Below, piece after piece: positions 43,624-53,214 of a stretch of 64,000 bases of DNA. Origin of the DNA: Ophiosphaerella korrae (taxonomy: Eukaryota > Ascomycota > Dothideomycetes > Pleosporales > Phaeosphaeriaceae); the NCBI GenBank assembly GCA_028456385.1, contig JALNQF010000152.1, positions 41,506-105,505 of the forward strand, given 5' to 3'. The position numbers and the translations under genes were made by a program. Position 1 is the first letter of the stretch. Every line of letters starts with the position of its first letter. Under the pieces are notes generated by a model. The model worked only from the letters and a program-made list of their open reading frames with translations, made no database searches and was not told where the DNA came from.

Positions 43624-44253
43624 GATACTGGTGAGACCGACTCCGCTGTCTTGGGGCTGTTCTTTGATTTCTGGTCGCGAAGGGGGTGAGGGGCTGGGTT
43701 GCATATCTCCATGGCGTTCGTCTTATTCTCGATTCAGAGATGGCGTTTGTGTCTTGTCATTTGAACGCGTGATACCCAGATGAGCTGGGCAGTTGTTTTC
43801 AATAATCGTGGGTTTATTTTCTTCTGTGGCATAGATTAGACGTGCTTGAGCTTGTTTTGAGCGAGCATGTGAGGATTTATTCTTCAGCAGCATGGTGAAC
43901 AGTCATAATTGAACACTTTGAACTTTATATACATGCGAGAACCTCAGTTTGGCACTTGATACCAAGCCACCTAGGTCTTTGGTGAGATGGCATATTTATA
44001 CCACACTATGCGTGCAGAGCCCACATACTTCTAATAGGCAACGCGTGTCGCTTAGCCTAGAGATTGCCTAGTGCTATTGAGCTATCTCAGAGGCCTACAC
44101 TAGGAATGGTTCGCCGTTGCGATTTCTCCCCACGCCGCGCATAATGTCCTCGATGACCGCCTCGCGATCAGTGTCTTCATAATCATCCCATGTGATTGTC
44201 ACGGCAGCTGGCCGGGGTGGGTGTGGGCTGAGGCTGATACGTATGTTGGAAGC
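43624..44253. other. convergent 3' region
   Basis: Space between the 3' ends of the conserved gene and CSN7. At 44095-44220 on the minus strand an in-frame, acidic, coding-like stretch follows the CSN7 stop codon. Confidence 0.4.
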
Positions 44254-45139
44254 CTATCCCAAACGTCTTCCACTACCACCAAAGGCAAACCCTGGAGGCC
44301 CCCTTTTCGTGCCTCGAGTCGTTCTACTATTACCGCCATCGTCGTCAATATCCATGGCATCGTCACCGCCGAGACCCATCAAAGTCCGTTTGCCACTGGC
44401 CTTCTCTTCGTTGGCCTGCATGACTGCTTCGAGCGCCCTCTCCCTCTTTCGACGCACCTTTTCCCTGTCCACCGCTTCCTTCTTTACTTTTTCGACCTGT
44501 GCCTCCAAATCGGCTAGAGCAGAGTCACAGCGCTGAGACCATGCTTGCAGTGTGGATTGCAATGCGGGAAGCGAGCCTGGCGCGAGGTCTCGCAGTGGAG
44601 CCACAGACGTGACGGCGATGAGAGAGTGTGCTGGATCAAGCGTTGCTGCAATGAGGCCAGAATAGATGGCGGTTGTAATGAGCTCCTCGAGGGCGCGTGT
44701 AGTGGGCAGATCAAGGGCAGTGAGTAAGGATTTGTAGGTTAGAGTGGCATGGGAAGCGGACAGAGGGAGCAGAGAAAGCAGGAGGAGCTTCTGGTGCTGT
44801 TGGGTGGAGAGCTTGGGGAGATTTGGTTGTGCTGCATGAGATTAGCTCGATATGCCCGCCAGAGAGTAGTTGTGCTGTCGCTCCGGGGTTGACCAACGCA
44901 CCCTTGTAGTCTGCCCAGGTACCCCAAGCGAAGATTTCTAGTAGTGTGAGGTACGCGACATATTCTTCGGAAGTCCGTAGATTCTGGATATTTGGAGTCT
45001 GCAGTAGCTCGGCGAAAATAAACGTATTGGGAGCGCTGGTGGCTTGTATGACCAAGTCCGACGCAGCTCTTGGCGATGTTGCGGACTTGGTGAGGGCAAG
45101 GAAGGGTTCCAGAGCATTGAGTGCTTTAGTTTGTTCCAT
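44254..45139 (-). CDS. csn7: COP9 signalosome subunit 7 (PCI domain)
   Basis: Exons 45139-44902 and 44831-44254, joined by a 70-nt intron (GTGCGT to ATGCAG), give 271 residues. The start MEQTKALNALEPFL, the helical NTFIFAELLQTPNIQNLR, LTLLEIFAWGTWADYK and the joined KAQPNLPKLSTQQHQKLLLL are typical CSN7 and PCI-domain features. The winged-helix part contains YKSLLTALDLPTTRALEELI, TAIYSGLIAATLD. A coiled coil (EAQVEKVKKEAVDREKVRRK) and a basic C-terminus (KRGPPGFAFGGSGRRLG) close it. CSN7 is a scaffold subunit of the COP9 signalosome, which deneddylates cullin-RING ligases in the nucleus; in fungi the complex is needed for sexual development and secondary-metabolite control. A 36-residue acidic open stretch continues in frame beyond the stop. 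Confidence 0.85.
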
Positions 45140-46240
45140 GCCGAGCGGTCCTAGAATTGGCAGAGGCAGAGGTGGAGATGGAGGCTAGCTGGTGAATTGT
45201 TTGGGTTGCCTGTTGCGCAGAGTAGACAAACAGTTACGCGGTCACGCAGCTAGGCACGAGGCGCGACTGCCCCACTAGACTGCCAAGCACCTTCCAATGT
45301 GTGCTAAACTTAGTCAGCCGGCACCCCACGATAACTACGGCACACGAGACACAAGGCACAAGACGCGCACGTGACACGATACAGTCAGCCCTGCGCTTTC
45401 TTTTTTTCCCCCTGGGCCTAGACTAATAGACTATCTACTTCATTAGATCAGTAGATACCTGCCATTATCCTTCGCCATTAAGTACTGAAGCAGACTTTGG
45501 GACTGGGACACAGGCTCTGGGTTTTCACTTGAAACGTGCTCACTTCACGCTTCACCGACCGAGAGGAAGGAAGCGGACACCTCGTGGGCGTCCCACGGCC
45601 CTGTTGCGCGTTACGGCAGGCCATATTAGTTCAAGGTCCATCTCCCTCTTGGAGTCTTAGACTTGTGTAGTAGCCGTCCCTGAGGCTCTGCATGTCTCAT
45701 CCAAGCGTCCCACTACAACTTCCTGTTTCAGCGTGGCCACGTAGAAACACAGATTCGTCCTCGTGAAGCCGCCAATACCACAACCTTTCCGCTCTATCTT
45801 CCCCATCAAGCACCCGGCTTTATCTTCCTTTTGCTGTCCGTCTCTTGTCCTTGGTATTTAGTCGCATCGCGTTCGCCCTGGTCGCGCGGCGGTGTTCAAC
45901 CTGGTGGCGCGATACGTTTCATTAATAGCACCTATCACTAGCTAGCTTACCGGAGCCGCTTACTATAGTCCCACTTGACGCGCCCGCTGCCCTGCCCTGC
46001 CCTGGCATCCCTTCTCGTCCGACAACATATTAATCGTCGCCATCTACCAACTACCGGAAGCCGACCTTTCCCGGGATTTTCTTTCATTCTATCCCATCCT
46101 CGGCACTTGCACCTCACCACCTTTTGCATGACGCCGATCCCTCCGCCCTGCAGAGTACGAGTGGCGCTTGCGCCCTACTGACTATTCGCGTCTTGCACGC
46201 CCTGACCGTCTTCCGTACCATCGCACCACCGTCCACCAAC
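45140..46240. other. divergent promoter region of CSN7 and Cu-ATPase
   Basis: About 1.1 kb, CT-rich towards the Cu-ATPase start. The ATPase frame is open upstream to a TTG at 46124, but the first ATG is 46241. No other gene or clear copper-responsive element was identified by eye. Confidence 0.4.
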
Positions 46241-49200
46241 ATGGCTCCTCCTTCAACCTCTCCGGGCGGCGGTGCAACGGCCCACATGGCCACCACAACC
46301 CTCAGGGTCGAGGGTATGACGTGCGGCGCATGCACCTCCGCCATCGAGTCTGGCTTTGACCACGTCAAGGGAGTGGGCCACGTTTCCATCAGCTTGGTTA
46401 TGGAGCGGGCAGTCATCCAGCATGACCCAGAGATAATATCGGCAGATCAAGTCAAAGAGATCATCGAGGATCGGGGATTTGATGCTGATGTATTGTCAAC
46501 CGACCTACCTACCACGGCCGCGACTGAGGACTACTTCCTGACCGATTCCGAAGACGAGAATGACGATCTGCCCAGCGTAAGCCTTGCGACAACCACGCTT
46601 TCAGTAGGCGGTATGACATGCGGGGCATGTACATCTGCGGTGGAAGGTGCTTTCAAGGACGTTGCCGGTATCAAATCATTCAGCATATCACTACTATCCG
46701 AGCGCGCCGTTATCGAGCACGATATCATTATAACACCACCAGAAAAGCTGGCTGAGACAATAGAAGACGTTGGTTTCGATGCAGAAGTGCTGGATACTGT
46801 CGCTACGGCACCAACGCCCAAAAAAAGCAGGAATAGCAACAAACAGAAAACTCTAACTACTACTCTCTCAGTCGAGGGAATGACATGTGGTGCTTGCACT
46901 TCTGCTATTGAGAGTGGCTTTAAGGATATAGAAGGCGTGTATCAGTTCAACATCAGCCTGCTAGCCAACCGCGCAGTCCTTGTACACGACCCGTCAAAGT
47001 TGACAGAGGAACAAATAGTAGAAATCATCGAAGATCGAGGCTTCGACGCCAAGGTACTATCATCTGTAGATGGAACCGCACAACAAGTATCTTTAAATAA
47101 CGGACCTATACATCTCAAAGTGTATGGGCTACCTAGCGCCAACGCTGCTGAGGATCTGGAGGCTCTCTTGCGAAAACACCCGGGAATTACTACTGCATCC
47201 ATCAACTTTGGCACCTCAAGGCTTACCATTCAACGGAACCCTCAAATAATCGGTCTTCGAGCTACTATTGAATTAATAGAAGCAGCAGGATACAACGCAC
47301 TAGTGGCTGACTCAGACGACAACAATGCTCAACTCGAATCGCTTGCGAAAACCAAGGAGATCCAAGAATGGAGGAGATCCGTCATTTTTTGCGCTTGGTT
47401 TGCGGTACCAGTGTTTCTCACTAGTATGATCTTCCCCATGATCCCCTTCCTCAATTACGGTGGCATATGTATAATACCGGGCCTCTACTTGGGTGACGTG
47501 ATCTGCTTGATTCTGACAATTCCTGTTCAATTTGGTATCGGCAAGCGATTTTACATCTCTGCATACAAATCTCTTAGCCACGGTTCGCCCACCATGGACG
47601 TTTTGGTCGTTCTTGGTACCTCGGCAGCCTTCTTCTTCAGCATTGCATCGATGCTAGTGTCATTGTGCAGCATGCAACACACAAAACCGACTACTCTATT
47701 TGACACCAGTACTATGCTTATCACCTTTATCAGCTTAGGGCGGTATCTCGAGAATCGGGCCAAGGGACAAACATCAAAAGCGCTTTCAAGGTTAATGTCC
47801 CTGGCTCCGTCTATGGCTACCATTTACGCAGACCCTATTGCTGCAGCTAAGGCGGCTGAAGGCTGGGATCTTGAGGAGAAGGTCGACCGCACTTCTGTAG
47901 ATGGCAACGCCGCAGAAGAGAGAGTCATTGCTACTGAGCTCATTGAGGTTGGTGACGTGGTAATCCTTCGTCCTGGAGATAAGATTCCCGCTGACGGCAC
48001 CGTGACGCGCGGAGAGTCGTATCTTGACGAGAGTATGGTTACGGGTGAGGCAATGCCGATACTCAAAAGAAAAGGTGCCCTTCTGATGGCTGGTACTGTC
48101 AATGGTGCTGGCCGATTGGAATTTGTTGTCACTAGAGCTGGTCGTGACACTCAGCTCAGCCAAATCGTTCGTCTTGTTCAAGAGGCCCAAACCAATCGCG
48201 CCCCTATACAGCGTCTTGCAGACACTCTCGCTGGTTACTTCGTACCTATCATCATCACTCTCGGCCTAGCAACTTTTGTCTCATGGATGGTTCTCAGCCA
48301 TATTCTCCCCTACCCACCAAAGGTCTTCCTCGACCATGCTAGTGGCGGCAAGCTTATGGTATGCATCAAGCTCTGCATTGCCGTGATCGTTTTTGCGTGC
48401 CCTTGCGCGCTCGGTCTTGCTACTCCCACCGCTGTGATGGTCGGTACAGGTGTTGGTGCCGAACAGGGCATTCTTGTCAAGGGTGGAGCTGCTCTTGAGA
48501 CTGCTACCAAAGTTAACCACATCGTCTTCGACAAGACTGGTACTCTGACTGTTGGAAAAATGAGTGTGAGCAAGACTGAACTTCAAGGCGAATGGGCTAA
48601 TCCGCAAAAGAAGAATCTTTGGTGGACTCTAATTGGCCTCGCCGAGATGGGTTCCGAGCATCCTATTGCGAAGGCTATTGTAACTTCCGCCAAAGACCAT
48701 CTCCGCCTGGGACCTGATGGCATATTGGATGGCTCCGTTGGCGATTTTGAAGCTATCGTTGGTAAGGGCATTTCTGCAAATGTTGAAGCTGCTCTATCTC
48801 GTGAACGCACACGTTATACAGTTCTCATTGGCAACGCCACCTTTCTCACATCCAAAGGTGTTGATATACCAGATACTGTCGACGAGCCTCTCACTTCCTC
48901 CACAACCGCTCGCGCACGAGGACAAGGGCACTCAGCTGGCATAACCAAAATCCACACCGCTATCGGCACGACCTATACTGGTACCCTGAGCTTATCAGAT
49001 ACCATTAAACCCTCTGCTCGAGCCGCTGTACTCGCCCTTCGCCGTCTCGGCATCACATCCTCGATTGTTACAGGCGACACCTCAGCATCTGCCCTTGTCG
49101 TCGCAACCGCAGTCGGCATCGATGCTACCGACGTCCACGCATCTGCAACACCATCAGACAAGAAAGCCATCATTGCGGATCTCCAGTCCCGTGGCTATAC

Positions 49201-49747
49201 CATCGGCATGGTTGGCGACGGTATCAACGATTCCCCCGCGCTGGCGTCGGCAGATGTAGGCATCGCTCTATCCACTGGCACAGATGTTGCCATGGAAGCT
49301 GCCTCTATAGTTCTTATGTCCAGTACCGACCTCCTCGCTATCCCCGCCTCATTAAATCTCAGTAAAGCCATTTTTTTCCGGATCAAGTTCAACCTCGCAT
49401 GGGCATGCATGTACAACTTCGTTGGTTTGCCATTTGCTATGGGGTTCTTCCTTCCATGGGGACTGTCTCTACACCCAATGGCTGCAGGGGGTGCTATGGT
49501 ATGTTCGTCCGTTTCCGTGGTCATGAGTTCGCTCCACCTCAAGTTCTGGCAACGCCCCAGCTGGATGAAAGTTAGTGTCTTAGACCCCGCTGCGGATGTT
49601 ACCGAGAAGGAATTAGAACTCGAGAAACAGACGAAGAGTGGTGTTCTTGGTAGTATGTTAGATTGGGTCCGAGATGCATGGGAAGCAAGAAAGAGAAACA
49701 AGGAGGACACAAAATATGTGCCATTGAGGAATATAGGGGAGAATTGA
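46241..49747 (+). CDS. copper-transporting P1B-type ATPase (Ccc2/ATP7-like)
   Basis: The intronless 1,168-residue protein has three N-terminal HMA domains, each with GMTCGACTSA(I/V)E, at about residues 20-85, 115-180 and 205-270. A fourth HMA-like unit (about 285-350, LHLKVYGLPSANAAEDLEAL) lacks the CxxC. Membrane helices follow, with the metal-site motif CPCALGLATPT near 720, the actuator TGEAMP, the phosphorylation site DKTGTLTVG near 763, SEHPIAKA for nucleotide binding, and GDGINDSPALASADVG near 990. These define a Cu+ exporter of the Ccc2/ATP7A class, which loads copper into the Golgi for multicopper oxidases; some fungal paralogues act in copper detoxification at the plasma membrane. 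Which role applies here is not decided. The start is the first ATG, after a CT-rich leader. Confidence 0.92.
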   Translation: MAPPSTSPGGGATAHMATTTLRVEGMTCGACTSAIESGFDHVKGVGHVSISLVMERAVIQHDPEIISADQVKEIIEDRGFDADVLSTDLPTTAATEDYFLTDSEDENDDLPSVSLATTTLSVGGMTCGACTSAVEGAFKDVAGIKSFSISLLSERAVIEHDIIITPPEKLAETIEDVGFDAEVLDTVATAPTPKKSRNSNKQKTLTTTLSVEGMTCGACTSAIESGFKDIEGVYQFNISLLANRAVLVHDPSKLTEEQIVEIIEDRGFDAKVLSSVDGTAQQVSLNNGPIHLKVYGLPSANAAEDLEALLRKHPGITTASINFGTSRLTIQRNPQIIGLRATIELIEAAGYNALVADSDDNNAQLESLAKTKEIQEWRRSVIFCAWFAVPVFLTSMIFPMIPFLNYGGICIIPGLYLGDVICLILTIPVQFGIGKRFYISAYKSLSHGSPTMDVLVVLGTSAAFFFSIASMLVSLCSMQHTKPTTLFDTSTMLITFISLGRYLENRAKGQTSKALSRLMSLAPSMATIYADPIAAAKAAEGWDLEEKVDRTSVDGNAAEERVIATELIEVGDVVILRPGDKIPADGTVTRGESYLDESMVTGEAMPILKRKGALLMAGTVNGAGRLEFVVTRAGRDTQLSQIVRLVQEAQTNRAPIQRLADTLAGYFVPIIITLGLATFVSWMVLSHILPYPPKVFLDHASGGKLMVCIKLCIAVIVFACPCALGLATPTAVMVGTGVGAEQGILVKGGAALETATKVNHIVFDKTGTLTVGKMSVSKTELQGEWANPQKKNLWWTLIGLAEMGSEHPIAKAIVTSAKDHLRLGPDGILDGSVGDFEAIVGKGISANVEAALSRERTRYTVLIGNATFLTSKGVDIPDTVDEPLTSSTTARARGQGHSAGITKIHTAIGTTYTGTLSLSDTIKPSARAAVLALRRLGITSSIVTGDTSASALVVATAVGIDATDVHASATPSDKKAIIADLQSRGYTIGMVGDGINDSPALASADVGIALSTGTDVAMEAASIVLMSSTDLLAIPASLNLSKAIFFRIKFNLAWACMYNFVGLPFAMGFFLPWGLSLHPMAAGGAMVCSSVSVVMSSLHLKFWQRPSWMKVSVLDPAADVTEKELELEKQTKSGVLGSMLDWVRDAWEARKRNKEDTKYVPLRNIGEN

Positions 49748-50804
49748 GAGAGGAAAGAATAACCCTTACTGAGTTGCTGTGTTATTAGGATATCAAGTCT
49801 TTTCACGGATTGTCCTCATCTCTTTTTTAGCGCCTCTGTTAGTTTGTTATTTGCTGACTGTTTGCTTTGAATTGTTGTATATAGGTCGGGACTCCTATTT
49901 GCAAATTCTACCTGTGCATATGCCATATGCCATATGCCATCATCATTTGGTCGTTGATACAGCACAGTACTCAGTATAATTTTATCAAGGAATTTTTCTT
50001 CTGTCCAGATCGCTATTTCTCCAATGCCAAGATATTGGCATTCACTGCAATGTCGTCAGCCGGCGAAGACGAATACGAACACACAATCTGAAAAGCAAAT
50101 CTAAGGTCAACCTTGACTAAAAGGGGTATGCTACGGAAGAAACATGAAACTTTACTTTGCAGGACTACTGCTGAGCTTTGAAAATAACATACAGAACTAT
50201 CTAGAACGGGATAGCTCTTAGAAGAATCACCAAGATACTTGAGAATATATTTATCTTTTCGCAACGTAAATCGTACTGGCGTCATACAGCAACGTTACCG
50301 CAATTTCCAGACTTGTGTGATTAGGGTCGTAGGGACTTAATATTATTCCAGTGATACTATGCATATATACTTATCGCATTTAGGAAGTAGAAAGAATACT
50401 CAGTTAGGGAAAATTAAGTGGATCTCACAGCCCACTATACAAATGGCATTGCTTTAGTTTTTGTATACTCAACCTTTTTTTCTGGATTGGTGTAGTAAAT
50501 TGACGTATTTGTAGTAGACTGATAATTCATTTGGCCGCTGAGAAAGCCGAGTTTGCGCTTTGGTAAATACTGCACTTCAAAAATCGTACCTCTTGTTAAA
50601 ATCTGACTTTACCGGTAAACAGATTTGCGTGGCTGAATGCAGAAACACTATAGATCATGTCTTGTGACGATAGAAAGACGATGTTCATTATTGAGTAAAT
50701 ATATAATACCCAATTGGATCACGTTTGTGCAAAGCCCTTACTCTCTAAAGCGGCCTATCTCTAAACTATATGTACCCGAAAGATCCTTCATAAAATCTAG
50801 CTGG
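49748..50804. other. intergenic, no supported gene
   Basis: AT-leaning spacer between two convergent genes. It has a short CATATGC tandem (about 49917-49940). No domain-bearing frame was found. Confidence 0.45.
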
Positions 50805-52266
50805 TCACACTTTCCACGCCTTCTCCGCATAAGCTTTTACGTCGTCCCAAAGCTCCCGCGGCTTCTCTAGGGCGGCAAAATGTCCACCGCTCTCATGTTG
50901 GTTGTACTGTACTAGATTGACATGCTTCTCTATCGTGTTCTTGAAACCAGGAAACAGCTCGGCTGGGAAATAGGAAAATCCTACTGGTTTTGTAATGTAC
51001 GGGAGGGTTTCCGCCCTAAGGCCTAGATAAAGATACATGTTAGGTATCTAACTTTTTTAAGGACCGAAGATAAAAGGCGGGTGGGGAGGCCCAAGGAGTA
51101 CGAACTTAAAATCTTGCGATATGGGTGGATAGATCGCGGGTAGCTGCTGGTGAACCAGTAGAGAGATACGTTGGTGAGGATGTGGTCGAGAGAGGGTGTT
51201 TCATCGGACCATTCTATGAGCTTTTCACCAATCCTAGGCATGAAAAATCAGTTAACAAAGAATGAGCGATAAAAGGCCAGATACAGTGGGTGTGTTTTAT
51301 GAAGTGCCCACGGATGTTGGCAGTCAGTAATATATGGGCTCGGAGACTTTAATGTACTGGAGAACATGTGTGTAGAAAGAAGTAGGATATTTAGATAAAA
51401 GCAAAGAGGCAAACTTTACCATGCCAGTAGAGCAAGTGGATTAGACGAGAGTACGTGACCAATCGTGCTGGGGCGATTGGCGTGCTCTAAGGCATATGCC
51501 ATGCCAGTCTCACGCCATTGCATTGCTCGCTCAATAGCTTTCCTTTCCAAATCGGTGAGTGTTGTGGTGTCTGGCTTATCAGCCGCAGAAAATAGATTTA
51601 CTGGATGCCTCTATCAGACTCATCTAATAATGTATGTTTACCAAAGGACTTACAATGAATTCCAACACACGCATCATAATTCTGTGCCATCTGTCTGGCA
51701 AGGAAGCTACCTACATCTCCTCCCTGGGCAAGATACTTCTCAAAGCCGAGGTTTATCATAAGTTGATTGATGATACGAGTCGAGTCAAGCATAGTCCAGT
51801 CCTTGTCAATGGGCAAATCAGCGCTGAGTGGGTATCCTGGTAAACTGGCTACGATAATGTGGTAAGGCAAATCCTTCTTCTCATACTGTTTTCGGATCAC
51901 ATCTAGCATGGGCAAGAATTCGTAAAAACTTCCTGGCCATCCGTGCATAAAGAGAATTGGAATAGCATCTTTCTTTTCAGAGAAATGAGCAATGAAGTGT
52001 AAGTCAATTTGCTCGATCTGCATTTTGAAGTTATCAAACGAGTTGATGTATTTTTCTTGAGCCCGCCAGTCATATTTGTTGAGCCAATAGTCTTTAGCAT
52101 TGGCGAGCCATTTCTGGGTCACGCCGAAATTCTCCTGGGTTTGTTGATTCTCATAGGTAATTGGACCAAGTTTAGACAATTGGAGCAATTGACGCCATTC
52201 AGAGAGGTCTTGTTCGGAAACATTGAGGGTGAAAGGTTTGGCAGACTTGGGTGGTGAGTAAGACAT
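50805..52266 (-). CDS. epoxide hydrolase (EHN plus alpha/beta hydrolase)
   Basis: Four exons (52266-51654, 51600-51420, 51233-51106, 51022-50805) give 379 residues in frame. Introns are 53, 186 and 83 nt; the last donor (GTTCGT) is weak and that junction is the least certain. The EHN domain occupies about 1-100. The alpha/beta-hydrolase part has HGWPGS (oxyanion-hole HGxP, about 108), the nucleophile Asp in QGGDVGSFLA (about 184), GIHLNLF across the first splice, and the catalytic His in HESGGHFAALEKP (about 355). This is the microsomal-type epoxide hydrolase layout, converting epoxides to diols with water. There is no clear N-terminal membrane anchor, so it is probably cytosolic. The substrate is unknown. 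Antisense frames at 51465-52257 are shadows. Confidence 0.85.
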
Positions 52267-53214
52267 AGCGAAGCAGGCTGGGATATTGAAAAATCAAGGT
52301 AAATGGTAATATATTAGGAATTGAGCAATGGAGGTGAGACCGAACTTGGCCTATCAACTTTATAGTCGATAGGCCAACAAGGATCTGTGAGTAGTGCCGC
52401 AGTCCTACCAGGCCGAGAGTAAGCATTATTTGTCACCCAGTGAGGCATGGAGTCGGTAAAGAATTAGAGCCTTACTCGCTCGGTAGGCCCGGGAAGTATT
52501 TCAAAGCTTAGGTTGGTCCACCATTGGCTATGGCTTGCTAATCCATGTGCATAAGAGCGTCGTTTTAGAGTGAACTACACCACTGCAACCCTACCGTACA
52601 AGGGGTTTCTTCTACCTGGTTGGCGATTGAGTACAGTATATGCTGGCGCGGAGGGTCGGACGGTTGTAGTCCTAGCCGCAAAATAGAACCGAGGCGGATG
52701 CAGCCGAGTATCGCCAAGGACTCGTCGTTTGGGCTGTCGATTTTGGGTAGAACAGAAAGCAGATGGCTGGCATGGGGAAAATAGAGTTAACCATACTGGT
52801 ATAGGCCTCGGCTAATAGTAATAAGTATATAATTTAAATATTATTATCGTACTAATGTAGTTAAACTATAGTCTACATATTCATTTATAGTTTTTATTCA
52901 AAATAGTTCGATAATATTCTAAGAAATATCCGGTCTAAAAATCTATATACTTGGTTTAGGCGCTAAGGTGGTTTACTTACAGGAGTATGATTATAGTTGA
53001 CCCTATATTTCTTATGGTAGGGTATGATTTGGTTGAGGCGTTTGCGTCATAAAGGGATGGCGGGGTAGATCGACATCGGCAATGACCCCGCGCCGGTCAA
53101 GTCATAGTCACCCAATCGATAACTTTTTTTGTGACGCATCTACATCTTCCTCTCCATCTCACCATTGCCTCGCAGACCTCATACCAGATTCAGCGGTCAG
53201 GGGCATTAATAGCC
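52267..53214. other. divergent spacer with AT-rich island
   Basis: Shared upstream region of the epoxide hydrolase and HIS4. An AT-rich island at about 52800-52960, rich in TA and poor in CA/TG, resembles a small RIP-decayed repeat fragment, but no ends are visible. Confidence 0.4.

Noticed and set aside
46124..46240. Upstream extension of the Cu-ATPase reading frame
   Set aside because: It begins with TTG, has no ATG and does not resemble HMA N-termini; the ATG at 46241 is followed directly by the first HMA domain.
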